Below, in pieces: positions 38,360 to 50,012 of a stretch of DNA of 64,000 nt. Within the stretch, counting starts at the first letter, position 1. Every line of letters begins with the position of its first letter. The notes under the pieces are model-generated. The model did not search any database and was not told the DNA's origin. It was given only the letters and a program-made list of their open reading frames with translations. Where the stretch lies: positions 744,001 to 808,000 of the forward strand of contig JAZGTN010000015.1 of NCBI GenBank assembly GCA_037783415.1. The letters are read 5' to 3'. The position numbers were made by a program, and so were the translations under genes. Origin of the DNA: Leptasterias polaris. Lineage: Eukaryota > Echinodermata > Asteroidea > Forcipulatida > Asteriidae.

Positions 38360-38412
38360 GTATTGACTATTTATCGTATTGACTATTTATCGTATTGTAT
38401 TGACTATTTACC
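38360..38412 (+). repeat. short tandem repeat
   Basis: TATTGACTATTTATCG occurs twice, followed by a third partial copy. Confidence 0.75.
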
Positions 38413-38861
38413 AAGAAAAGAAATCATTATTTTAACTATACCTACTTTATCATTTTAGAAATATGTAAATTCATATGATGAAGAACCTCCTACACTGATA
38501 CATTTTTTTAAATAATATTATAAACAACTAGATTGTGTTCCCACCATGCAAAGTTTCAAATCCTACTCATGGCGTTACCGCAAACATTACTAGATTGTAT
38601 CTCCACCATGCAAACTTTCAAAACTTATGTAAATAATGTCTTTTATACCTCACAGTTTAAATTTTTTATGTATCAAGTAATAAACTGGAAGATAAAATGA
38701 CTGTAAATAATGTTGTGCTGACCTAAGAAGAACACTTTTTATTTAAAATTTTTCCCTAAATATATATTAGGAATCATTGACATTTAAAATATATTTAGGG
38801 AAAACCAGGATTTATCTCAAATGTTAACACCTTTCAGTTTGTACATCAAACAAGATTTCAA

Positions 38862-39235
38862 AAGCAGGGTATACTTTTTGTAATTGTCAAAGACCAGTAT
38901 TCTCACTTGGTGTATCCCAACATGTGCATAAAATTAAAAACCTGTGAAAATTTTGACAAGAAAGTTGCAAGAAAATTATGAAAGAAAAAAATCACCCTTG
39001 TTGCATAGAATTGTGTGATTTCAGGAGATGCCTGCGAAAGGCTTCATGCCTGAAGCCTTTCTTAGATTCAAATTGTTGGGGTGAAAAATCACCTCTTTCT
39101 ATAAAACTACATTACTTCAAAGGCCAGGGCTTTGTTTCTCACAATATTTTATAGTAAAAACAGCTCTCCAGTGCTGTTTACCAGTAAGTTTTTATGGTCA
39201 TTAATTTTTGGAGTAATTAACAAAGGTATAATCTC
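38862..39235 (-). mobile_element. copy of a related TTAA-type MITE (minus orientation)
   Basis: Starts near GTAATTGTCAAAGACCAG with TCTCACTTGGTGTATC and ACCTGTGAAAATTTTGAC, the complement of the family's right part. It ends with ATGGTCATTAATTTTTGGAG and TAATTAACAAAGGTAT. A GGCTTCATGCCTGAAGCC palindrome lies in the middle. Confidence 0.65.
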
Positions 39236-39530
39236 CAGCTCTCCCTTTAGAAACAAAGAAACTTGGATCTGAAAGAAGAAAAAAAACAAAAAAACAGAAG
39301 GCTGAATAAATAACCTACTAATTGTTGAGTGTGTTATGAAAATGCAAGTTTTTTATGCATGTTTTATAGATGGAGTAAATATTATGTGTATAATAGTCTT
39401 TGTGCTTACCTGAGTTCGTTTCCTTAGAAATCCCAAATGGATTGAGTTTAGTTTATGTGCATTTAACAAGGACATTTTTAGTAGCTTTTAAATATGTATT
39501 TTCATTTAAATAGTGATTCAGATTCTGAAA

Positions 39531-39907
39531 TTAAAGGCCCTGTACACTATTGGTAAGATCGAAAAACACAAATGTTCACAGATTCACACATAACTTACAT
39601 GATTTAAAGTAAGTAATGGTAGAAAGGGTTCCTTTAAATATTTCTGCCTAAAATGCTATCGTTTCTGAGTAATGAGTAAAACAATAGTTTTTATCGCGCG
39701 CGATAATAAACTCGATAATTGAAAAACAGAAAACACATAAGGTCTCTTTTCACTATTTTCTCGTGACCTGGATGACCAATTGAGCTCAAACTTTCACAGG
39801 TTTGTTATTTCAGGTTTGTTATTTCATGTATGTGGTTGATTACACAAAACATGAACACTGTCTGTGATTATTTTGTCAGCTCTACCAATCCTGTATAATA
39901 CCTTTAA
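39531..39907 (+). mobile_element. second copy of the TTAA MITE family
   Basis: TTAA at 39531 and 39904; left end AGGCCCTGTACACTATTGG. The interior matches the copy at 61755 (CACAGATT, GTAAAACAATAGT, CAATTGAGCTCAAACTTTCA, CAGGTTTGTTATTTCA). The ends have diverged, and there is a short internal duplication of the GGTTTGTTATTTCA part. Confidence 0.8.
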
Positions 39908-41548
39908 GCGAATGTATGGAGCATTTTTATTTGGTGTCTTATGTAAATTGCTTTGTTATAAGCCAACTGAGATAGCTTTTACTTTATTTAGCAAGACAAT
40001 ATTTACCAGCCTAGTATGACATTCAGGCTCTGGTAAGATCATTAATATTTATCAAAACGTAATTTACATGTGGTGAATTCTCATAATCACTGTAGGAACA
40101 AAATTTTTAACCACAGACAAATGACCCTAAAACATCTACAAAATGTATACCTTGTACTAACAAGATTACAATCCTCCTAGGTTAGATTACCCACCACGTA
40201 GAAACTAAAAACTCTGAGCGAGCTTCTGTTGTTTACTGGAAGCATTTTCAATGCTCTATTCAGAATGTGACCTAGGTCATAATTTAAAGTAGAGTGACCA
40301 TTACTGCTATCATTGCTAGCAGAGTTGGCCATTCATCATGTGTACATGTACATGTACATTAGAATACTGGCAAAAAGTGACCTCTCTCCACTCATAGCCT
40401 AAATGAGCTCCATCTGGGTGGACTGGTTGGTCATAGGCACTGTATCATTTCCTATACATGACATTTTGCATTTTTAGGGATGTGTTTGACCTGAGGTGTA
40501 TCGGGGGAATATGAAAGGGTTTGCCTGTAACGATTTATAGGCCTCTGACCTCTGAACTGTTGCTAAGGGTGCCCCAGATTGACACAATATTACTCCTAGC
40601 CAACCCCTTGTTCCCATCACCTTCAGATTTATGTATGTAGTTTTACACCAGAAACTAGGAAAAGGAAACAAAATTTGCCTAACTTGGTTCGTGGAGATGT
40701 CAAAGGGAGTTTTCATTGGCTGGTCTGACAGGGCTTAAGACCTAATTGGGACAGTAAATTAGCATATGCTGCAGGGGACAGAGTCATGTGAAATTGACAT
40801 CACCAGATACCTTTACTAAGTTTACAAGGTTCGGAAAGAGAGGTGAAACAAACAAAACCAGTCGGACCAGCTGTAGATTTGATTTATTGCAGGGCCAGAT
40901 ATATGACCAAATGTGCACTATGGCAAGGTTGATGGACATTGCTAGTTAGAAGGCACCTTGAAATTATCCCTAGAAATATGTTTTTAAGATTATGGGAACA
41001 TATTCTCAGTTGAGGTTTATTTCATCAACAGAGGAAATGTCTTGAACATTTATGGAGTTGGTCAAGCTGACTTGTCTTTAAATTTTATAGCATTTTGAAC
41101 AGGTATTTAATGTCAACCTTTTAAAATCCAATTACTAAAACAAGAGACTTCATTGATCGACCTTTGCAGTTACGTGAAATTCCATAAACTTGGGTTTTTA
41201 TTCAGTGGTCGAAAATCACGATAAGTATCAAAGCACTGATGCCACAAAAATGGTACAAATGTGGGAACTTTGGTACAGAGCCTGTCTCATCAAGGCTGTT
41301 GGTGCCACTTTGAAAATGACTTTAACGTGAGCAATCAATGACTCAAGATTGACTCACTCAAGACTTGGGATTAAGGTCTTATTGACTCAAGACTCAAAAT
41401 TCAAAACTCAAATTAAAGATTTATGAGTTTATTAATAGACGGATTGAGCAACAGAATTTCTTTATCTCATACTCGAAAATCAAAGTTCATTAGTTCACAA
41501 GCAGAACTAAAAGATAATTCGCAAGTCCAGAAAGGGTATTTGTAATCA
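39908..41548. other. non-coding
   Basis: A short CATGTACATGTACATG repeat at about 40339 is the only structure seen. Confidence 0.55.
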
Positions 41549-43337
41549 GGTAGCAAGCCCATATGGGGCCCATATGGGAAATATCTGGGCCATATGGACC
41601 TGGGCCAACCCATATGGTACCCATATGGGGCCCTTATGGGTGTGGGTTATGGGGAATATTCCCATATGGGGCCCATATGGGAAAAACATGGGCTAGCCCA
41701 TATGGGCAAAATATGCAGTGTCCCATATGGGTATCATATGGGGAGAACATGGGCAATCCCATATGGGCAGAATATGCAGTGGCCCATATGGGTATCATAT
41801 GGGGAAAACGTGGGCTAGCCCATATGTGCAAAATATGCATTGTCCCATATGGGTATTATAAGGGGAGAACATGGGCATTCCCATATGGGCAGAATATGCA
41901 ACGGCCCATATGGGTATCATATGGGGAAAATGTGGGCAATCCCATATGGGCAGAATATGAAGTGGCCCATATGGGTATCATATGGGGAAAACAAGGGATT
42001 GCCCCATATGGGCACAAAATGAATTGGCCCATATGGGTATCAGATGGGGAAAACATGGGCTAGCCCATATGGGCAAAATATGCATTGTCCCGTGTGGTTA
42101 TCATATGGGAAAACATGGGCATTTAATTCCCATATGGGCTAAGATTCAAAAGACCAAATAGTGGAAAAATATGGACAATCCCATATGGGCAGGAAGGCTC
42201 ATATGGGTGGTATTAAAAAGACCTGGGCAAAGATAATACAAAGAAAGACCTCGGCCATTACAGGGTTAATATTATAGTTTAGAATATAGTTGTCTAGTTT
42301 AGCAAACCCAAGGATTTATGACCCTTCCAATGGATTTTGTAATTTTCTCCGGAAAAAACTTGGATGAAACATTTATGGAAAGGCCCACATAAGATTAGGA
42401 ATTACCTTTAAGCAATCCCTTGTGTGCATTGATATGAAAAGGTTCATTTGGTTATCCTATAAGCACGACCTAAGCAAACTTTGGGGTTAGAATATGCAAA
42501 GACCCATATGGGTACGATATGGGTAAGACCTGGGCAAACCCATATTGGCAATATGCAAATTTATGGGACAGGGCATTGAAGTAGTGTGTTTTTAATAATT
42601 TTTAAAAACAATTTAGTGAAATTTAGCTCTGTAAAGTTGTTTTTGTACTTTTTTGTAAGATATTCGTCTATAAGAAAAATACATACATAAAATTTACAAT
42701 TAGACGATTTCATTTAAAACAAGCTAATTCAAATAATGACATTTTTAATTAAAAAACTGTTAACCATGACTGTAGGTCTTCAGTTTGTGGACTATATATA
42801 TAATACATGCCCGGTACGTAAAGGTATATATATACTTATACACCATATTATAAATGAGTAATATAGTTTGTATTTAGTGGTATTGTAGATTAGTATACAT
42901 GTAATCGTTCATATAATTAGACTTATCATTAACATTAAATAATTACTTGAATATATTATAAGGCTATCTGGGCTGGCCCATATGGGCCCCACATGGGCCC
43001 CATATGTACGCTACCCACATGGGACCCTTATTTTGGCCCAGAATGCCCATACGAATCCCTGGTAATGCCCATATGGGATAACCCAGATGGGCCCCAGATG
43101 TATCCCAGACGGGTTATCTGGGCCAACCCATATGGGACCCTTATGGGCCCCATATGTTGGCCCATATGGGACCCATATGGGCCATCCCATATGGGTTATG
43201 GGCCATCCCATATGGGCCCCATATGAATCCCAGGTGCAGGATCCACAGAGCCCCATATGGGTTATCCCCACATGGGGCCCATATTCTGGCCCATATGGGA
43301 CCCATATGGGGCCCATTTTTTTTATGGGCTTGCTACC
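41549..43337. mobile_element. CATATGGG foldback-like element with 14-bp terminal inverted repeats
   Basis: The left end GGTAGCAAGCCCAT (41549-41562) is an exact inverted match of the right end (43324-43337). Between them lie two blocks crowded with the perfect palindrome CCCATATGGG, about thirty copies by eye. The left block runs to about 42230, the right block is 42950-43337, and a lone copy sits at about 42500. The 700-base middle is AT-rich with no coding potential, so the element looks non-autonomous. I see no convincing target-site duplication. Confidence 0.7.
41697..42125 (+). repeat. 61-bp tandem repeat within the CATATGGG element (about 7 units)
   Basis: Units begin at 41697, 41758, 41819, 41880, 41941, 42003 and 42064, each with two CCCATATGGG palindromes and a GGGCAxAATATGCA segment. 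Because 61 is not a multiple of 3, the array is read in all frames in turn. It lacks stops, giving an artefactual 166-codon open frame rich in Pro, Tyr, Gly, Met and Trp (41563-42063). Confidence 0.85.
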
Positions 43338-44867
43338 ATACTCAACGAAAGATTCATGAATCACCAGAAAACCTACAACTAACTCATGACTCAGGGATTA
43401 GCACTCACCTTGCTTTCAAACGCTTTTAATGTACTACAAATTAAAAGTGAGTTGATCCCAGGAGGCAATTCTCTCGTATAATGATGTACACAGGCAATTG
43501 ATGTTTAAAGCGAATATCGTGAAGCAGCACATACACTACATGAATAATGATACTATTCATTATACGTGATGGCGCATTACATCTAAACCACATAAATGAT
43601 TGTTCGTCACTATTCACTTCAATGCTTCAATTCCCAATTCCCAATCCCCTAGGGCACTCGTGATTCTTCAATCAGTGACAGGTCATGGAGGGAACATGCT
43701 GTTATGGTAGAGTGGCCCAGGAGGTACCTTTCGGGGGTATGTGAAGTGTTTCGCTGCTGCACGCTATTTGACGACAAATACAAGTTTGATGTGCGCTCTA
43801 ATTCTGTGGGGGCGCACTTTAGTTTCCTCAATGCTGAAGGCTTCAGGCGTTTCTTAACCGGGGGAGGGAGTAGTAACCACTCTTGTTTTCCTTCTCGTTT
43901 GCCCTTTGGGGTTTTGAGAGGGACCAGTAAACTACTCCAATAATATACTTTTGAATGATTTTTTGAATGATTTTTTGAATGGGGACAGCATGGGGGTAGT
44001 AACCTCATGGGCCTGTGTTTGGGTCTGGGGTGGGGGCGGTGGGCCAGTCTTTAGGTCTGGGGTATACAGCGGCAGTAACTTTACTCATAAAGACAGTAAC
44101 CATAACCATAACATTTACAGCAGACCTCTTTTTAAAGGAGGCTAAAAATTCAAAGTTACAATTCTGTGGTTAACTTTAAGAACATACCTTTTCTTTGCTG
44201 AACAATCATGTTTCTAAAAATATATTGACCTGGCATAATATTTGATTGGTCACAATGGCTGTCCCTTGAACCTTAAAGATACTTTCCATGCTCTCAAAAT
44301 AAACACATTTTTTCAATTTTTTTGTCATTAAAACAAATAAGCAACAAGAGCAGTTCATATAAAGAATTAATAATGACAGTAAATGAGTGATTCTGTGCTC
44401 AAAAGCATAATTGTTGGGTTTTCCAGTAAAGAGTTCAAAGAGATCTTAAGGTTTAAAAAAAAGTCAGATATGAAGTAAATTTTAGAGGTTTTTGTCTCAA
44501 AATTAGTTTTTAAAACTGGTAAAAATATGAGCAAAGAAATGAAGTGAAAATGTTTTGAAGTAGCTAAACACATAACCTGTACATGCAGAAGTCACAATAG
44601 ACGATATCAAGCAATGCACAGTACAAATTTCCACAAGTAAATTTTTTAAGTGACTTGGCGCCCTGCGTTCTGTTTTGCATTTTTATTGAAGTAAAATAAC
44701 CAAGTTTTTCCCTTGCATGGTCCAAAAACAAATACCACATTGACCATGATGTCACCTTACTGTTTGCAGAGAAAATTACATTTTGTGGGAGCGGGAAACC
44801 AATAATGATTACTTTCACTCAGATCTCCTGAATGGAAAAGAAGTCACTGCTCAATATCCTGACAACC
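43338..44867. other. no gene supported
   Basis: 43640-44060 is less AT-rich and has open frames on both strands (79 and 119 codons), but with no recognised motif or clear splice sites. Confidence 0.45.
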
Positions 44868-45120
44868 CCATGTTCCGACGTCCCTATGTTCCGACGTCCC
44901 TATGTTCCGACGTCCCTAAGTTCTGACGTCCCTATGTTCAGACGTCCCTATGTTTTGACAACCCTATACTCAGACATCCCTATGTTCCGACAACCCTATG
45001 TTCCGACAACCCTATATTCCGACATTCCTATGTTCCTACGTCCCCAGGTTCCGACATCCGTATGTTCTGACATCCCTATGTTCCGACACCCCAATGATCC
45101 GACAACCCTATGTTCCGAAA
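44868..45120 (+). repeat. 16-bp minisatellite (CCCTATGTTCCGACRT)
   Basis: About 15 diverged copies of a 16-base unit, TATGTTCCGACGTCCC and variants. The array makes a spurious open frame. It is followed at 45140-45182 by GATTAGGGTAAGGATTAAG-type sequence. A degenerate related piece is at 36655-36775. Confidence 0.9.
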
Positions 45121-45139
45121 ATGTCCTCATGATTTACAT

Positions 45140-45182
45140 GCTAGGATTAGGGTAAGGATTAAGATTAGGGTAAGGATTAGGA
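45140..45182 (+). repeat. degenerate TTAGGG-like tract beside the minisatellite
   Basis: Short tandem of GGATTAGGGTAA words, resembling but not equal to the telomere hexamer. It is adjacent to the 16-bp array and probably part of the same repeat family. Confidence 0.5.
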
Positions 45183-45398
45183 AAGTATACTACTAGGGGT
45201 GTTGGAACATAAATGAAGGTGTATAACCAGACAAAAGTACAAAAAGGAAAATGACTAATTCCTCCTGTCCTTTTCCAGTGAGTATAGACAACTATATTTG
45301 AAACTTTAATCCCGTTGTGAAAAACCAAAGATTGCTTAAATTCCCAAATGACCATAGAGGGATAAATTGTGACCAAACATAAAAGAAATGTACTTTTA

Positions 45399-45565
45399 AA
45401 ATGAAGGCAGGGCTCAATATCAACACTGGACTGCTGGCCTAAGTAAGGCCAGTGATGTTAGCATCAGGCTAGTAAATTCACCAAAATGAAGGCAGGGCTC
45501 AATATCAACACTGGACTGCTGGCCTAAGGCCAGTGATGTTAGCATCAGGCTAGTAAATTCACCAA
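45399..45565 (+). repeat. 83-bp tandem duplication, 2 copies
   Basis: AAAATGAAGGCAGGGCTCAA and on to TAGTAAATTCACCA appears twice (45399 and 45482). They differ only by a small TAAG insertion in the first copy. Unrelated to the satellite at 47.8 kb. Confidence 0.85.
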
Positions 45566-47757
45566 TGGAGAAGTCCACCGGTCTTGTTTTTAAATTGAAC
45601 AATAAAACCTCATTGTTTTACATCTTTACTTATAAAAAAGCAAACTATGTTAAAATGTTGACTTTAATTCTGATAAATATCTTTAGATTCTTTTGAGTAT
45701 TGAAGTAAAGTTACCCATTTCAAGACAAATGACATCAATCTTCTCCCAGTGCTTTAAAAAAAAAAGCGTTTATGTTAAATATATGTTTTTTCTCATTTTG
45801 GTTCTGGTCTTGTATACAATTTTGAGCTTTATGGCTTGCTGTAATGTAGATTCCCTCCCCCAAATTCAATCCCTGGTAAAGTACAGCTTGATCCACCAAG
45901 TAGGCAAAGGCCAAAGAAATGAACCTAAATTGGAAGGAAGGAGGGAACATTTTAGAAAATCATCTTCCTCACCTCAGCTACGTTTCTTCTGAGTAGGAAT
46001 ACTAATCATCAATCAGATATTTGTACAAACAGACATCTCACGCTGTTGGATTTCAAATTAAATGAAGTCCTTTCATCTTCTAGCATGGTAATACAAATAT
46101 AGATCCACTACGGAGGCTGAGGAGTCTATGATAAGATGGAGAAATCCAGAATTGCAAAGTGATATCGTCTTCACAATGTTCATATTGTATTACACTGTAC
46201 ATGTTTTCCTCACATATCAAATGAATCTGACGGACACTCATACTGTCTTGGAGCCATAACCATGTCTTAGTAACTATGATTACCGAGCTCCGAGCATGCA
46301 CTCCATCAGCTTCAAACTAACCAGAGTGGAAGGAGTTGATTGACCTGACTGACCAACCTATATTCTACATCAATCCCTTCGGCTATGACCATCCTGGGGT
46401 CAATGGGTCACATGACCATTTCTAAGCCACAGTAGAAAGGAGGGGAGAAATGTGACAACACATTGATGTAGAGGGAGTATCTTGCAGGCAGTGAGGAGAA
46501 CAAATATCAATGGAGTCCGTGAGGAAGAAGTATGGGTTACTTGATGTCACTGAGGAAGAGAGAGAGAGGGGGTGAGGTGATCATGGGGACGTGGGGATAT
46601 TTAAGAGGAGGGTTGGATAGGGAATAGGTGGGCATAAACTAGGGAAGAGAAATTAGGTGGGCACAGCTGGAAGAAGAAAAGCCTTGGAGTCAGATTGAAC
46701 AAGGCATACAACGAGAATAAACATGGCTGGTATGTAAGGATGTTTTCTAAATTGCTCCAAACTTTAAAAAACAAACACTAGGTAAAGGGGGTTTATTTAA
46801 ATTATTTACACTGTTTAAAATTTAGCAAAGGGAATTATTTGTTGAGAATCTAGTTCTCAATACTGATTATTACTCAAAAGCCTCACAAACTGATAAGGTC
46901 ACAGTCACATGTTGTTTATTCTTATCCTCTGTTTCAGACCACTGTGACGGAACAATTAAACAAATCAACACCCCAGTCCACACTTTCTGTTCCGTTCAAT
47001 TTGAACATATTCAAATCTCTATAGTAATGAACAAAGCTAGGCATCCTTTGCTCTGTGTTTCATATCTTTTGTTACCCTCCCACTTTACCAAACTAACATA
47101 GTCACCCACCTACACATGAATTGTCCTCTCCTCTTAACAAAAAGAAAACAAACAAGGTTCAAGCGGAACCACTGACCCCTTTAGTTTACTTCTTTTCTCT
47201 CATACAATCTACATTTATGAGGGACACTTTTGTTGGGCCTTGGTTAAAGTACAGGTATTATATTGTTATACATTTTGGCCTTGTGCTGGGCGTCGGAGTG
47301 GCTGGAGTAATTTAATGGGAATCCATCTTCTGTAAAATTAATGACTCACATCCATATGGTGGGGACATTTAGTACTAAGGTCCGAGTCCGCTGGACATAT
47401 CACTAATTTGTTTTTTGATGTGCATGAATAGATATGGTTTCATAAAATTTTCAGACGGCCTTGCAACTGTATTTTTTTAAATGGTCAAAAATCAAAAATG
47501 GATTCAACAGGAATTAAAAGTCAATCAGGTGATCTATATGTGTCCTGTGGTAGGCTTTTTACATCACCATCATTCTGTATACATCAAGAATGTCAATAAT
47601 TGCCATCTTGTATTGGGACTAAAGATGAGGTTCAACTACATATTAAACATGCATGGAGGCTTACACCTTACTAAAGTTATTTAGCAAGAGGAATTATTTA
47701 CAATGCATGGCTCTGTTTCAAGTTAATGTAATACAGCATGAAAAGTTATTATTCAAT
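45566..47757. other. non-coding apart from the candidate first exon at 46.7 kb
   Basis: Purine-rich, lower-AT sequence at 46430-46700. Otherwise unremarkable. Confidence 0.45.
46595..46729 (+). other. candidate first exon (5' UTR plus ATGGCTG) of an unidentified gene
   Basis: Around 46723 the sequence AAACATGGCTG|GTATGTAAGG combines a strong start context with a good splice donor after seven coding bases (Met-Ala-). A TATA-like ATATTTAAGAG lies about 120 bases upstream. No matching second exon was found downstream on the plus strand in this window, so this may be coincidence. Confidence 0.25.
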
Positions 47758-48620
47758 GAGATTGAAACACAGGGTTTGATTCAATCACATTGATGGCAGT
47801 GAAAATACAACATTATAAAAACTTGGGTTGTCATCAAGATGAGATTGAAACACAGGGTTTGATTCAATCACATTGATGGAAGTGGAAATACAACATTATA
47901 ACAACTTGGGTTGTCATCAAGATGAGATTGAAACACAGGGTTTGATTCAATCACATTGATGGAAGTGAAAATACAACATTATAACAACTTGGGTTGTCAT
48001 CAAGATGAGATTGAAATACAGGGTTTGATTCAATCACATTGATGGAAGTGAAAATACAACATTATAAAAACTTGGGTTGCTATCAAGATGAGATTGAAAC
48101 ACAGGGTTTGATTCAATCACATTGATGGAAGTGAAAATACAACATTATAAAAACTTGGGTTGCTATCAAGATGAGATTGAAACACAGGGTTTGATTCAAT
48201 CACATTAATGGAAGTGAAAATACAACATTATAACAACTTGGGTTGTCATCAAGATGAGATTGAAACACAGGGTTTGATTCAATCACATTAATGGAAGTGA
48301 AAATACAACATTATAACAACTTGGGTTGTCATCAAGATGAGATTGAAACACAGGGTTTGATTCAATCACGTTAATGGAAGTGAAAATACAACATTATAAA
48401 AACGTGGGTTGCTATCAAGATGAGATTGAAACACAGGGTTTGATTCAATCACATTCATGGAAGTGAAAATGCAACATTGTAACAACTTGGGTTGTCATCA
48501 AGATGAGATTGAAACACAGGGTTTGATTCAATCACATTGATGGAAGTGAAAATACAACATTATAACAACTTGGGTTGTCATCAAGATGAGATTGAAACAC
48601 AGGGTTTGATTCAATCACAT
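47758..48620 (+). repeat. 83-bp satellite, 10.4 copies
   Basis: Units start every 83 bases with no indel (47758, 47841, 47924, 48007, 48090, 48173, 48256, 48339, 48422, 48505, 48588). Each begins GAGATTGAAACACAGGG and holds a GATTGAA/TTCAATC inverted pair. Two variants alternate in short runs: ATAACAACTTGGGTTGTCATC and ATAAAAACTTGGGTTGCTATC types. No coding potential. Confidence 0.95.
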
Positions 48621-49042
48621 CATGTTTTTTTGTCTTTCCTTTTTGACGGCATGACATGATTTGGACTTTATATTGGGGGGGGGGTTGGAAAATTGTGGAG
48701 GGGGGCACACCCAAATTTAGATCAAGCAATCAATCAAGCTTTAATTTTAGGTGACAACTCTTCAATTGAGATTATTAGTGTCATATATTTTTGGTTTACA
48801 ATAAAATGTCTCTAATAATGAAAGGGTTGTTTTAATTTCTGGCCCCATAAAATTAAGTAATCTGTCAAAGTGGATTTTAGCTTTTTTTTATTTAAAGGTT
48901 TTGATACTTATTATCTGAACAAAAATTACCTGAGAATTATTTTTACCCTCTTATGATTTACAGAATTGTGACTTTTGACCTGGGATGTAGTACAAATCTA
49001 AAGTGAGAAAATAGAGTTCTGTTGAAAACTGCTTTACCGACC

Positions 49043-49190
49043 AAAAGAACCTATGGAATAAATGCAAAAAATAATTAATGGCCTGACGTTTGGACCCCAG
49101 TAGAGTCTTTCGTTTAGCCTTCAAGAAAGACTCTGCTAGGGTTGAAACGTCAGGCCATTAACTGTTTTTTGCACAATTTTTAAGTCATAA
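49043..49190. mobile_element. inverted-repeat element (CGTTTGGACCC...AGGGTTGAAACG)
   Basis: TTAATGGCCTGACGTTTGGA and on to GAGTCTTTC (49076-49111) pairs, with a few mismatches, with GAAAGACTCTGCTAGGG and on to CAGGCCATTAA (49125-49161). The loop is only about 13 bases. Same family as 11866-11995. Confidence 0.75.
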
Positions 49191-49867
49191 CTTTGGTGAC
49201 TTAACTTGGGACTGCAGTCATAGTTAATGTTGTCAGCTGCCTGACTCCAAACTCAGACACACCTCATCAGACACAAGCCCTGGGGGATTGAATTTAAAAT
49301 GGGTTTCTGGGATTATGTATGGCCAACAACAATAGCATCAAGTGAAATATATGAATTTACTGGCCTTGTAGTGTCTGGGTGTGGAGCCCATTGACTCATT
49401 CATGTAGATAGTTTAATGATATATCTAACCATGTGATTGATAGACCGTGACTATTCAAGAACCAAACTCTCTTTTCAAACCTCAGGCGCCATCATTTCTG
49501 ATCCATTGTAGAAGGACACACATAATAATGATCCATATTCTGGTTGTTTGTCCCAAAGCTTTGATATTAAAGATCTTTTTGTAAATTTCAAAATTAAAAA
49601 ATCAAACTGATGTGAATATTTTTCTCTATCTGAAAAGAGTTAGGTCTGAAATGTCCTCAATTCTATAAAAGAAAATGGGTGGGGGGGGGGGGACCTATAG
49701 TTGTACTATGAAGAGTTTACCACAATTTAAAATAAGACCGAATATACAAACCAACAAAAGATTCATGAAAAAAATGTTATTGAAATATTGACTGATATCA
49801 AATAATAAACCATAAGGGAATCTGACCGGGTACATTTAAATGATTTTGGGTTGAACAAAGAAAAGTT

Positions 49868-49940
49868 GACTAGAGTGGGATTTGAACCAACGACCTCCGG
49901 AATAACCTGCCGGCGCTCAACCAACTGAGCTATCTAGCCC
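49868..49940 (-). repeat. tRNA-derived SINE head (left arm of an inverted pair)
   Basis: On the minus strand, GGGCTAGATAGCTCAGTTGG, an imperfect anticodon arm and GGTTCAAATCCCACTCTAGT form a tRNA-like cloverleaf with A and B boxes. It is followed by a tail with GTTGAACAAAG/CAACCC. The anticodon loop lacks the normal T33, so it is a SINE, not a tRNA gene. Confidence 0.7.
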
Positions 49941-50012
49941 TATGTCAATATATCTTTGTTTGATTGGCACCCCCAGAACAAAGATTGACAAAATAGGGAG
50001 ACACCCAACAAG

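Larger units (their letters stand above)
31966..38861. other. non-coding
   Basis: Contains an AT-rich low-complexity stretch (33980-34150, TTTATTTA words), a G run at 34160, the duplication at 34632 and a degenerate 16-bp minisatellite relative at 36655-36775. The open frames look random. Confidence 0.55.

Noticed and set aside
41563..42063. 166-codon open frame (PIW/PYG/HMG-rich) as a protein gene
   Set aside because: It is produced by the 61-bp tandem array cycling through frames. There are overlapping frames on both strands and no start context or splice structure.
43649..44008. Open frames on both strands at 43.65-44.0 kb
   Set aside because: Both strands are open because of local GC content. 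Neither product shows a domain, and no convincing splice sites frame it.
44832..45155. 107-codon frame with MFRRPYVPT repeats as a gene
   Set aside because: Artefact of the 16-bp minisatellite; the protein period of 16 residues equals three DNA units.
45140..45182. Telomeric repeat
   Set aside because: The TTAGGG-like words are irregular and short, and lie mid-window beside a minisatellite.
47758..48620. CRISPR array
   Set aside because: The repeats are directly adjacent with no unique spacers, and the genome is eukaryotic; it is a satellite.
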